This document shows positions 52,111 through 63,216 of a stretch of DNA of 64,000 nt, one piece after another. Positions within the stretch are counted from its first letter, which is position 1. Each line of letters starts with the position of its first letter. The stretch lies in assembly GCA_964020085.1 (NCBI GenBank), contig CAXHUQ010000601.1, positions 764,501 to 828,500 of the forward strand. The letters run 5' to 3'. The position numbers and the translations under genes were made by a program. Below the pieces are notes generated by a model that was given only the letters and a program-made list of their open reading frames with translations, was not told the origin of the DNA and made no database searches. Source of the DNA: Micromussa lordhowensis (Eukaryota; Cnidaria; Anthozoa; Scleractinia; Lobophylliidae).

Positions 52111-52735
52111 TTATCTTCTAATTAGAATGCATTTGAAGTGCCAACATAGCACAACATTTTGCAGCAAACCGCGGCTCCCTAAGTGCCCGTAAAGCCGAGC
52201 TATGGCAAATTTGGCAAGGACACCCTCAGCGCGCATTTTCTGAAATTCTGCAAACTTGCGACCAGGGAAAAAACCTGCAGAAAGAAGGCAAGAAAAAACA
52301 CCCTGGTGCAAATGCCATTATATCCTAATTAAAATGCACTTAAAGTGCGAACATAGCACAACATTTTGCAGCAAACCGCGGCTCCCTAAGTGCCCGTAAA
52401 GCCGAGCTATGGCAAATTTGGCAAGGACACCCTCAGCGCGCATTTTCTGAAATTCTGCAAACTTGCGACCAGGGGAAAAACCTGCAGAAAGAAGGCAAGA
52501 AAAAACACCCTGGTGCAAATGCCATTATATCCTAATTAAAATGCACTTAAAGTGCGAACATAGCACAACATTTTGCAGCAAACCGCGGCTCCCTAAGTGC
52601 CCGTAAAGCCGAGCTATGGCAAATTTGGCAAGCACACCCTCAGCGCGCTTTTTCTGAAATTCTGCAAAGTTGCGACCAGGGAAAAAACCTGCAGAAAGAA
52701 GGCCAGAAAAAACACCCTGGCGCAAATGCCATTAT
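52111..52735. repeat. Module W, cycle II (homogenised form)
   Basis: Three monomers. The first two (about 52111-52317 and 52318-52524) are almost the same, sharing CTGCAAACTTGCGACC, GGCAAGAAAAAACACC and CTGGTGCAAATGCC. In the other two W modules the second monomer instead carries the divergent GAATTCTA segment. Confidence 0.7.
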
Positions 52736-53580
52736 CTCGTAGATAAAATCCACTTAAGGTGCCAACATAGCACAACATTTTGCAGCAAACCGCGGCTCCC
52801 AAAGTGCCCGTAAAGCCCAGCTATGTCAAATTTGGCAAGGACACCCTCAGCGCGCATTTTCTGAAATTCTGCAAAGTTGCGACCAGGGAAAAAACCTGAA
52901 GAAAGAAGGCCAGAAAAAACAACCTGGCGCAAATGCCATTATTTCTTAATTAGAATGCTCTTAAAGTGCCAACATAGCACAACCTTTTGCAGCAATTCGC
53001 GGCTCTCAAAGTGCCCGTAACGCTGAGCTATGGCAAAATTGGCAAGGACACCCTCCGCGCGCATTTTCTGAAATTCTGCAAAGTTGTGACCAGGGGAAAA
53101 ACCTGCAGAAAAAGGCCAGAAAAAACACCATGGCGCAAATGCCATTATCTCGTAATTAAGATGCACTTAAAGTGCCAACATAGCACAACATTTTGCAGCA
53201 AACTGCGGCTCCCAAAGTGCCCGTAAAGCCGAGCTATGGCAAATTTGGCAAGGACACCCTCACCGCAAATTTTCTGAAATTCTGCAAAGTTGCGACCAGG
53301 GGAAAGTCCTGCAGAAAAAGGCCAGAAAAAACACCCTGGCGCAAATGCCATCATCTCCTAATTAAAATGCACTTCAAGTGCCAACATAGCACAACATTTT
53401 GCAGCAAACCGCGGCTTCCTAAGTGGCCGTAAAGCCGAGCTATGGCAAATTTGGCAAGGACACCCTCAGCGCGCATTTTCTGAAATTCTGCAAAGTTGTG
53501 ACCAGGGCAAAAACCTGCAGAAAGAAGGCCAGAAAAAACACCATGGCGCAAATGCCATTATCTCCTAATTAACATGCACT
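52736..53580. repeat. Module P, cycle III, first copy
   Basis: Opens with GTAGATAAAATCCACTT and contains AACCTTTTGCAGCAATTCGC, CCTCACCGCAAATTTTC and GGCTTCCTAAGTGGCC. It matches 1691-2500 of cycle I. It is cut off by the second copy of the 2265-bp duplication. Confidence 0.7.
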
Positions 53581-54375
53581 TAAAGTGCCAACATAGCACA
53601 ACATTTTGCAGCAAACCGCGCCTCCCAAAGTGCCCGTAAAGCTGAGCTATGGCAAATTTAGCAAGCACACCCTCAGCGCGCATTTTCTAAAATTCTGCAA
53701 AGTTTCACCAGGGGAAAGTCCTGCAGAGAGAACGCCACAAAAAACAACCTGGCGAAACTGCCATCATCTCTTAGTTAAAATGCACTTGAAGTGCCAACAT
53801 AGCACAACATTTTGCAGCAAACTGCGGCTCCCAAAGTGCCCGTAAAGCCGAGCTATAGCAAATTTAGCAAGCACACCCTAAGCGCGCATTTTCTGAAATT
53901 CTGCAAAGTTGCGACCAGGGGAAAAACCTGCAGAAAGAAGGCCGGAAAAAACACCCTGCCGCAAATGCCATTATCTCTTAATTGGACTGCACTTGAAGTG
54001 CACAACATTTTGCAGGAAACCGCGGCTCCCTAAGTGCCTGTAAAACCGAGCTATGGCAAATTTGGCTAGGACACCCTCAGCGCGCATTTTCGGAAATTCT
54101 GCAAAGTTGCGACCAGGGGAAAGTCCTGCAGAGAGAAGGCCGGAAAAAACACCCTGGCGCAAATGCCATAATCTTCTAATAAGAATGCGCTTAAAGTGCC
54201 AACATAGCACAACATTTTGGAGCAAACCGCGGCTCCCAAAGTGCCCGCAAAGCCGAGCTATGGCAAATTTGGCAAGGACACCCTCAGTGCGCATTTTCTG
54301 AAATTCTGCAAAGTTGCGACCAGGGGAAAGTCCTGCAGAAAGAAGGCCAGAAAAAACACCCTGGCGCAAATGCCG
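53581..54375. repeat. Module V tail, copy 4
   Basis: The last four monomers of module V only, created by the 2265-bp duplication. Private changes include GTGCCTGTAAAACCG (54037) and AATGCGCTTAAAG (54185). Confidence 0.7.
53989..54011. other. 9-bp deletion removing the GTGC/GCAC hairpin loop, copy 2
   Basis: Identical to the event at 51724-51746, displaced by 2265 bp. It therefore predates the 2265-bp duplication. Confidence 0.85.
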
Positions 54376-55000
54376 TTATCTTCTAATTAGAATGCATTTG
54401 AAGTGCCAACATAGCACAACATTTTGCAGCAAACCGCGGCTCCCTAAGTGCCCGTAAAGCCGAGCTATGGCAAATTTGGCAAGGACACCCTCAGCGCGCA
54501 TTTTCTGAAATTCTGCAAAGTTGCGACCAGGGGAAAAACCTGCAGAAAGAAGGCAAGAAAAAACACCCTGGTGCAAATGCCATTATATCCTAATTAAAAT
54601 GCACTTAAAGTGCGAACATAGCACAACATTTTGCAGCAAACCGCGGCTCCCTAAGTGCCCGTAAAGCCGAGCTATGGCAAATTTGGCAAGCACACCCTCA
54701 GCGCGCTTTTTCTGAAATTCTGCAAAGTTGCGTCCAAGGGAAAAACCTCCAGAAAGAATTCTAGAAAAAACACCTTGGCGCAAATGCCATTATAATCTAT
54801 TTACAATGCACTTAAAGTGCCAACATAGCACACCATTTTGCAGCAAACCGCGGCTCCCTAAGTGCCCGTAAAGCCGAGCTATGGCAAATTTGGCAAGCAC
54901 ACCCTCAGCGCGCTTTTTCTGAAATTCTGCAAAGTTGCGACCAGGGAAAAAACCTGCAGAAAGAAGGCCAGAAAAAACACCCTGGCGCAAATGCCATTAT
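54376..55000. repeat. Module W, cycle III
   Basis: Three monomers matching 26116-26740 at offset 28260-28264, including the divergent CTCCAGAAAGAATTCTAG segment (54747-54764) and ATTATAATCTATTTAC. Confidence 0.7.
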
Positions 55001-56235
55001 CTCGTAGATAAAATCCACTTCAGGTGCCAACATAGCACAACATTTTGCAGCAAACCGCGGCTCCCAAAGTGCCCGTAAAGCCCAGCTATGTCAAATTTGG
55101 CAAGGACACCCTCAGCGCGCATTTTCTAAAATTCTGCAAAGTTGCGACCAGGGAAAAAACCTGCAGAAAGAAGGCCAGAAAAAACAACCTGGCGCAAATG
55201 CCATTATTTCTTAATTAAAATGCTCTTAAAGTGCCAACATAGCACAACCTTTTGCAGCAATTCGCGGCTCTCAAAGTGCCCGTAACGCTGAGCTATGGCA
55301 AAATTGGCAAGGACACCCTCAGCGCGCATTTTCTGAAATTCTGCAAAGTTGTGACCAGGGGAAAAACCTGCAGAAAAAGGCCAGAAAAAACACCATGGCG
55401 CAAATGCCATTATCTCCTAATTAAGATGCACTTAAAGTGCCAACATAGCACAACATTTTGCAGCAAACTGCGGCTCCCAAAGTGCCCGTAAAGCCGAGCT
55501 ATGGCAAATTTGGCAAGGACACCCTCACCGCAAATTTTCTGAAATTCTGCAAAGTTGCGACCAGGGGAAAGTCCTGCAGAAAAAGGCCAGAAAAAACACC
55601 CTGGCGCAAATGCCATCATCTCCTAATTAAAATGCACTTCAAGTGCCAACATAGCACAACATTTTGCAGCAAACCGCGGCTTCCTAAGTGGCCGTAAAGC
55701 CGAGCTATGGCAAATTTGGCAAGGACACCCTCAGCGCGCATTTTCTGAAATTCTGCAAAGTTGTGACCAGGGCAAAAACCTGCAGAAAGAAGGCCAGAAA
55801 AAACACCATGGCGCAAATGCCATTATCTCCTAAGTAAGATGCACTTAAAGTGCCAACATAGCACAACATTTTGCAGCAAACTGCGGCTCCCAAAGTGCCC
55901 GTAAAGCCGAGCTATGGCAAATTTGGCAAGGACACCCTCAGCGCGCATTTTCTGAAATTCTGCAAAGTTGCGACCAGGGGAAAGTCCTGCAGAAAGAGGC
56001 CAGAAAAAACACCCTGGCGCAAATGCCATCATCTCCTAATTAAAAAGCACTTCAAGTGCCAATATAGCACAACATTTTGCAGCAAACCGCGGCTTCCTAA
56101 GTGGCCGTAAAGCCGAGCTATGGCAAATTTGGCAAGGACACCCTCAGCGCGCATTTTCTGAAATTCTGCAAAGTTGCGACCAGGGGAGAAACCTGCAGAA
56201 AGAAGGCCAGTAAAAATACCCTGGCGCAAATGCCA
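55001..56235. repeat. Module P, cycle III, second copy
   Basis: Six monomers from GTAGATAAAATCCACTT through the GGCTTCCTAAGTGGCC monomers. It passes directly into module Q as in cycle I, without any class B monomer. Confidence 0.7.
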
Positions 56236-56499
56236 TTATCTCGTAATTAAAATGCACTTAAAGTGCCAACATCGCACAACATTTTGCAGCAAACCGCGGC
56301 TCCCAAAGTGCCCGTAAAGCTGAGCTATGGCAAATTTGGCAAGGAGACCCTCAGCGCGCATTTTCTGAAATTCTGCAAAGTTGCGACCAGGGGAAAAACC
56401 TGCAGAAAGAAGGCCATAAAAAAAACCCTGGCGCAAATGCCATTATCTCATAATTAAAATGCACTTTAAGTGCCAACATAACACAATATTTTGCAGCAA

Positions 56500-58155
56500 A
56501 CCGCGGTTCCCTAAGTGCCCGTAAAGCCGAGCTATGGCAAATTTGGCAAGGACACCCTCAGCGAGCATTTTCTGAAATTCTGCAAAGTTGCGACCAGGGG
56601 AAAAACCTGCAGAAAGAAGGCCAAAAAAGACACCCTGGCGCAAACGCCATCATCTCGTAATTAGAATGCACTTCAAGTGCTAACATAGTACAACATTTTG
56701 CAGCAAACCGCGGCTCCCTAAGTGCCCGTAAAGCCCAGCTATGTCAAATTTGGCAAGGACACCCTCAGCGCGAATTTTCTGGAATTCTGCAAAGTTGCGA
56801 CCGGGGGAAAGACCTGCAGAAAGAAGGCCAGAAAAAACCCCCTGGCGCAAATGCCACTATCTCCTAATTACAATGTACTTAAAGTGCAAACATAGCACAA
56901 TATTTTGCAGCAAACCACGGCCCCCTAAGTGCCCGTAAAGCCGAGCTATAGCAAATTTGACAAGGACACCCTCAGCGCGCATTTTCTGAAATTCTGCAAA
57001 GTTGCGACCAGGGGAAAAACCTCTAGAAAGAAGGCCAGCAAAAAACACCCTGGCGCAAATGCATTTATCTCCTAATTAGAATGCACTTAAAGTGCCAACA
57101 TAGCACAACATTTTGCAGCAAACCGCGGCTCCCTAAGTGCCCGTAAAGCCGAGCTATGGCAAACTTGGCAAGGACATCCTTAGCGCGCATTTTCTAAAAT
57201 TCTGCAAAGTTGCGACATGGGGAAGAACCTGCAGAAAGAAGGCCATAAAAAAACCCTGGCGCAAATGGCATTATCTCCTAATTAAAATGCACTTAAAGTG
57301 CCAACATAGCAGAACATTTTGCAGCAACCCGCGGCTCCCTAAGTGCCCGTAAAGCCGAGCTATGGGAAACTTGGCAAGGACACCCTTAGCGCGCATTTTC
57401 TAAAATTCTGCAAAGTTGCGACCAGGGTAAGAACCTGCAGAAATAAGGCCATAAAAAAAACCCTCGCGCAAAAAGCATTATCTCCTAATTAAAATGCACT
57501 TAAAGTGCCAACATAGCACAACATTTTACAGCAAACCGCGGCTCTCTAAGTGCCCTTAAAGCCGAGCTATGGCAGATTTGGCAAGGACACCGTCAGTGCG
57601 CATTTTCTGAAATGCTGCAAAGTTGCGACCAGGGGAAAAACCTGCAGAAAGAAGGCCAAAAAAAACACCCTGACGCAAACGCCATCATCTCTTAATTAAA
57701 ATGCACTTGAAGTGCAAACATAGCACAACATTTTGCAGCAAACCGCGGCTCTCTAAGTGCCCGTAAAGCCGAGCTATGGCAAATTTGGCAAGGACACCCT
57801 CAGCGCGCATTTTCTGAAATTCTGCAAAGTTGCGACCAGGTGAAAAACCTGCAGAAAGAAGGCCAAAAAAAACACCCTGGCGCAAACGCCATCATCTCCT
57901 AATTAAAATGCACTTCAAGTGCCAACATAGCACAACATTGTGCAGCAAACCGCGACTCCCTAAGTGCCCGTAAAGCCCAGCTATATCAAATTTGGCAAGG
58001 ACACCCTCAGCGCGAATTTTCTGGAATTCTGCAAAGTTGCGACCAGGGAAAAAACCTGCAGAAAGAAGGCCAGAAAAAACCCCCTGGCGCAAATACCACT
58101 ATCTCCTAACTAGAATGTACTTAAAGTGCAAACATAGCACAATATTTTGCAGCAA
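56500..58155. repeat. 1656-bp octamer duplication, copy 1
   Basis: Repeats at 58156-59811 at exact offset 1656 (56741/58397, 57137/58793, 57685/59341, 57892/59548). Both copies share private variants AACCACGGCCCCC, GCGACATGGGGAAG and GTGCCCTTAAAG. Copy 1 has CTCTAGAAAG at about 57022 where copy 2 has CTGCAGAAAG. Confidence 0.85.
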
Positions 58156-59811
58156 ACCGCGGTTCCCTAAGTGCCCGTAAAGCCGAGCTATGGCAAATTT
58201 GGCAAGGACACCCTCAGCGCGCATTTTCTGAAATTCTGCAAAGTTGCGACCAGGGGAAAAACCTGCAGAAAGAAGGCCAAAAAAGACACCCTGGCGCAAA
58301 CGCCATCATCTCGTAATTAGAATGCACTTCAAGTGCCAACATAGTACAACATTTTGCAGCAAACCGCGGCTCCCTAAGTGCCCGTAAAGCCCAGCTATGT
58401 CAAATTTGGCAAGGACACCCTCAGCGCGAATTTTCTGGAATTCTGCAAAGTTGCGACCGGGGGAAAAACCTGCAGAAAGAAGGCCAGAAAAAACCCCCTG
58501 GCGCAAATGCCACTATCTCCTAATTACAATGTACTTAAAGTGCAAACATAGCACAATATTTTGCAGCAAACCACGGCCCCCTAAGTGCCCGTAAAGCCGA
58601 GCTATAGCAAATTTGACAAGGACACCCTCAGCGCGCATTTTCTGAAATTCTGCAAAGTTGCGACCAGGGGAAAAACCTGCAGAAAGAAGGCCAGCAAAAA
58701 ACACCCTGGCGCAAATGCATTTATCTCCTAATTAGAATGCACTTAAAGTGCCAACATAGCACAACATTTTGCAGCAAACCGCGGCTCCCTAAGTGCCCGT
58801 AAAGCCGAGCTATGGCAAACTTGGCAAGGACATCCTTAGCGCGCATTTTCTAAAATTCTGCAAAGTTGCGACATGGGGAAGAACCTGCAGAAAGAAGGCC
58901 ATAAAAAAACCCTGGCGCAAATGGCATTATCTCCTAATTAAAATGCACTTAAAGTGCCAACATAGCAGAACATTTTGCAGCAACCCGCGGCTCCCTAAGT
59001 GCCCGTAAAGCCGAGCTATGGCAAACTTGGCAAGGACACCCTTAGCGCGCATTTTCTAAAATTCTGCAAAGTTGCGACCAGGGTAAGAACCTGCAGAAAT
59101 AAGGCCATAAAAAAAACCCTCGCGCAAAAAGCATTATCTCCTAATTAAAATGCACTTAAAGTGCCAACATAGCACAACATTTTACAGCAAACCGCGGCTC
59201 TCTAAGTGCCCTTAAAGCCGAGCTATGGCAGATTTGGCAAGGACACCGTCAGTGCGCATTTTCTGAAATGCTGCAAAGTTGCGACCAGGGGAAAAACCTG
59301 CAGAAAGAAGGCCAAAAAAAACACCCTGACGCAAACGCCATCATCTCTTAATTAAAATGCACTTGAAGTGCAAACATAGCACAACATTTTGCAGCAAATC
59401 GCGGCTCTCTAAGTGCCCGTAAAGCCGAGCTATGGCAAATTTGGCAAGGACACCCTCAGCGCGCATTTTCTGAAATTCTGCAAAGTTGCGACCAGGTGAA
59501 AAACCTGCAGAAAGAAGGCCAAAAAAAACACCCTGGCGCAAACGCCATCATCTCCTAATTAAAATGCACTTCAAGTGCCAACATAGCACAACATTGTGCA
59601 GCAAACCGCGACTCCCTAAGTGCCCGTAAAGCCCAGCTATATCAAATTTGGCAAGGACACCCTCAGCGCGAATTTTCTGGAATTCTGCAAAGTTGCGACC
59701 AGGGAAAAAACCTGCAGAAAGAAGGCCAGAAAAAACCCCCTGGCGCAAATACCACTATCTCCTAACTAGAATGTACTTAAAGTGCAAACATAGCACAATA
59801 TTTTGCAGCAA
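58156..59811. repeat. 1656-bp octamer duplication, copy 2
   Basis: The crossover lies in the chimeric monomer at about 58099-58299: AGTGCAAACATAGCAC with AATATTTTGCAGCAAACC comes from the 59755-type monomer, and the following GCGGTTCCC comes from the 56443-type. The breakpoint falls in the shared stretch that includes the second dyad. Confidence 0.85.
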
Positions 59812-60711
59812 ACCACGGCTCCCTAAGTGCCCGTAAAGCCGAGCTATAGCAAATTTGGCAAGGACACCCTCAGCGCGCATTTTCTGATATTCTGCAAAGT
59901 TGCGACCAGGGGAAAAACCTGCAGAAAGAAGGCCAGCAAAAAACACCCTGGCGCAAATGCCATTATCTCTTAATTAAAATGCACTTAAAGTGCCAACATA
60001 GCACAACATTTTGCAGCAAACCGCGGCTCCCTACGTGCCCGTAAAGCTGAGCTATTGCAAATTTGGCAAGGACACCCTCAGCGCGCATTTTCTGAAATTC
60101 TGCAAAGTTGCGACCAGGGGAAAAACCTGCAGAAAGAAGGCCATAAAAAAAACCCTGGCGCAAATGCCATTATCTCATAATTAAAATGCACTTTAAGTGC
60201 CAACATAACACAATATTTTGCAGCAAACCGCGGTTCCCAAAGTGCCCGTAAAGCCGAGCTATGGCAAATTTGGCAAGGACACCCTCAGCGCGCATTTTCT
60301 GAAATTCTGCAAAGTTGCGACCAGGGAAAAGTCCTGCAGAAAGAAGGCCAGAAAAAACGCCCTGACGCAAATGCCATCATCTCCTAATTAAAATGCACTT
60401 AGAGTGCCACCATAGCACAACATTTTGCAGCAAACCGCGGCTCCCTAAGTGCCCGTAAAGCCGAGCTATGGCAAATTTGGCAAGGACACCCTCAGTACGC
60501 ATTTTCTAAGATTCTGCAAAGTTGCGACCAGGGAAAACTCCTGCAGAACAAAGGCCAGAAAAAACGCCCTGGCGCAAACGCCATCATCTCCTAATTAGAA
60601 TACCCTTAAAGTGCCACCATAGCACAACATTTTGCAGCAAACCGCGGCTCCCTAAGTGCTAGTAAAGCCGAGCTATGGCAAATTTGGCAAGGACACCCTC
60701 AGCGCCTATTT

Positions 60712-61754
60712 TCTGAAATTCTGCAAAGTTGCGACCAGGGGAAAAACATGCAGAAAGAAGGCCAGAAAAAACACCCTGGCGCAAATCCCATTATCTCCTA
60801 ATTAAAAGGTACTTGAAGTGCAAACATAGCACAACATTTTGCGGCAAATCACGGCTCCCTAAGTGCCCGTAAAGCCGAGCTATGGCAAATTTGGCAAGGA
60901 CACCCTCAGCGCGCATTTTCTGAAATTCTGCAAAGTTGCGACCAGGGGAAAAACCTGCAGAAAGAAGGCCAGAAAAAACACCCTGGCGCAAATCCCATTA
61001 TCTCCTAATTAAAATGCACTTAAAGTGCAAACATAGCAAAACATTTTGCAGCAAACCGCGGCTCCCAAAGTGCCCGTAAAGCCGAGGTATGGCAAATTTG
61101 GCAAGGACACCCTCAGCGCGCATTTTCTGAAATTCTGCAAAGTTGCGACCAGGGAAAGTCCTGCAGAAAGAAGGCCAGGAAAAACGCCCTGGCGCAAATG
61201 CCATCATCTCCTAATTAAAAAACACTTAAAGTGCCACCATAGCACAACATTTTGCAGCAAACCGCGGCTCCCTAAGTGCCCGTAAAGTCGAGCTATGGCA
61301 AATTTGGCAAGGACACCCTCAGCGCGCATTTTCTGAAATTCTGCAAAGTTGCGACCAGGGGAAACTCCTGCAGAAAGAAGGCCAGTAAAAACACCCTGGC
61401 GCAAATGCCATGATCTCCTAATTAGAATGCACTTGAAGTGTCAACATGGCACAACATTTTGCAGCAAACCGCGGCTCCCTAAGTGCCGAGCTATGGCTAA
61501 AGCCGAGCTATGGCAAATTTGGCAAGGACACCCTCAGCGCGAATTTTCTGAAATTCTGCAAAGTTGCGAGCAGGGGAAAAACCTGCAGAAAGAAGGCCAG
61601 CAAAAAAACCCTGGCGCAAATGCCATTATCTCCTAATTAAAATGTACTTGAAGTGCAAACATAGCACAACATTTTGCAGCAAACCGCGGCTCCCTAAGTG
61701 CCCGTAAAGCCGAGCTATGGCAAATTTGGCAAGGACACCCTCAGGGCGCATTTT
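60712..61754. repeat. 1043-bp pentamer duplication, copy 1
   Basis: Matches 61755-62800 at offset 1042-1043. The length is five monomers plus about 8 bp because each copy contains one monomer enlarged by the 12-bp internal duplication. A one-base deletion near 61156 (GGGAAAGTCC) changes the offset from 1042 to 1043. Confidence 0.8.
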
Positions 61755-62800
61755 CTGAAATTCTGCAAAGTTGCGACCAGGGGAAAAACATGCAGAAAGA
61801 AGGCCAGAAAAAACACCCTGGCGCAAATCCCATTATCTCCTAATTAAAAGGTACTTGAAGTGCAAACATAGCACAACATTTTGCAGCAAACCACGGCTCC
61901 CTAAGTGCCCGTAAAGCCGAGCTATGGCAAATGTGGCAAGGACACCCTCAGCGCGCATTTTCTGAAATTCTGCAAAGTTGCGACCAGGGGAAAAACCTGC
62001 AGAAAGAAGGCCAGAAAAAACACCCTGGCGCAAATCCCATTATCTCCTAATTAAAATGCACTTGAAGTGCAAACATAGCAAAACATTTTGCAGCAAACCG
62101 CGGCTCCCAAAGTGCCCGTAAAGCCGAGGTATGGCAAATTTGGCAAGGACACCCTCAGCGCGCATTTTCTGAAATTCTGCAAAGTTGCGACCAGGGAAAA
62201 GTCCTGCAGAAAGAAGGCAAGGAAAAACGCCCTGGCGCAAATGCCATCATCCCCTAATTAAAAAACACTTAAAGTGCCACCATAGCACAACATTTTGCAG
62301 CAAACCGCGGCTCCCTAAGTGCCCGTAAAGTCGAGCTATGGCAAATTTGGCAAGGACACCCTCAGCGCGCATTTTCTGAAATTCTGCAAAGTTGCGACCA
62401 GGGGAAACTCCTGCAGAAAGAAGGCCAGTAAAAACACCCTGGCGCAAATGCCATGATCTCCTAATTAGAATGCACTTGAAGTGTCAACATAGCACAACAT
62501 TTTGCAGCAAACCGCGGCTCCCTAAGTGCCGAGCTATGGCTAAAGCCGAGCTATGGCAAATTTGGCAAGGACACCCTCAGCGCGAATTTTCTGAAATTCT
62601 GCAAAGTTGCGAGCAGAAGAAAAACCTGCAGAAAGAAGGCCAGCAAAAAAACCCTGGCGTAAATGCCATTATCTCCTAATTAAAATGTACTTGAAGTGCA
62701 AACATAGCACAACATTTTGCAGCAAACCGCGGCTCCCTAAGTGCCCGTAAAGCCGAGCTATGGCAAATTTGGCAAGGACACCCTCAGGGCGCATTTTCTG
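61755..62800. repeat. 1043-bp pentamer duplication, copy 2
   Basis: The junction lies between about 61752 and 61788: CAGGGCGCATTTTC (normally followed by GGGGAAAGTCC, as at 62822) is here followed by GGGGAAAAACATGC, the continuation of the 60701-type monomer. Private changes include CAGAAGAAAAACC (62614) and CTGGCGTAAATG (62655). Confidence 0.8.
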
Positions 62801-63099
62801 AAATTCTGCAAAGTTGCGACCAGGGGAAAGTCCTGCAGAAAGAAGGCCAGAAAAAACACCCTGGCGCAAATGCCATTATTTCCTAATTAAAATGTACTTG
62901 AAGTGCAAACATAGCACAACCTTTTGCAGCAAACCGCGGCTCTTTAAGTGCCCGTAAAGCCGAGCTATGGCAAATTTGGCAAGGGCACCCTCAGCGCGCA
63001 TTTTCTGGAATTCTGCAAAGTTGCGACCAGGGGAAAAACCTGCAGAAAGAAGGCCAAAAAAGCACCCTGGCGCAAATGCCGTTATCTCCTAATTAAAAT

Positions 63100-63112
63100 G
63101 CACTTGAAGTGC
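63100..63112. repeat. 13-bp odd dyad GCACTT-n-AAGTGC (example copy)
   Basis: A perfect inverted repeat with 6-bp arms and one central base, present in most class A monomers. The central base is A, G or C in many copies and T in a few (for example 3155-3167 and 31652-31664). The overlapping GTGC can alternatively pair with GCAC 7 bases downstream. The left arm is absent in class B. Confidence 0.85.
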
Positions 63113-63128
63113 CAACATAGCACAACAT

Positions 63129-63139
63129 TTTGCAGCAAA
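63129..63139. repeat. 11-bp odd dyad TTTGC-n-GCAAA (example copy)
   Basis: A perfect inverted repeat with 5-bp arms and one central base, centred 28 bp from the centre of the 13-bp dyad. The central base is A in class A and T in several class B copies (for example near 355), which keeps the symmetry. CCGCGG follows immediately. Confidence 0.8.
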
Positions 63140-63207
63140 CCGCGGCTCCCTAAGTGCCCGTAAAGCCGAGCTATGGCAAATTTGGCAAGGACACCCTCAG
63201 CGCGCAT

Positions 63208-63216
63208 TTTCTGAAA
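63208..63216. repeat. 9-bp odd dyad TTTC-t-GAAA (example copy)
   Basis: An inverted repeat with 4-bp arms and one central base, centred 78 bp after the second dyad. Many monomers carry TTTCTAAAA, which breaks it, so it is less conserved than the other two. Confidence 0.6.

Larger units (their letters stand above)
51335..53594. repeat. 2265-bp segmental duplication, copy 1 (modules V+W+P)
   Basis: Matches 53595-55835 at offset 2265 (11 monomers minus the 9-bp deletion and small indels). Shared markers are CGCGCCTCCCAAAG, AGAGAACGCCAC, the 9-bp deletion at 51735/54000, TTGGAGCAAACC (51954/54219) and the start of module P. The left edge is between about 51320 and 51345. One W monomer (about 52318-52518) differs from its counterpart. 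Confidence 0.8.
53595..55835. repeat. 2265-bp segmental duplication, copy 2
   Basis: A module V tail, W and P in the same order as copy 1. The left edge joins module P sequence (TAATTAACATGCAC, about 53571) to module V (CGCGCCTCCC, about 53606). The right edge is near 55835, where TAAGTAAGATGCAC continues into module P rather than into module V. This copy keeps the divergent GAATTCTAGAAA half-monomer. Confidence 0.8.
56236..60165. repeat. Module Q, cycle III
   Basis: About 19 monomers. It contains an eight-monomer 1656-bp tandem duplication. Shared markers with cycles I and II include CACTTTAAGTGCC with AACATAACAC and AATATTTTGC, GCGCGAATTTTCTGG, GTGCCCTTAAAG and AATACCACTATC. Confidence 0.75.
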
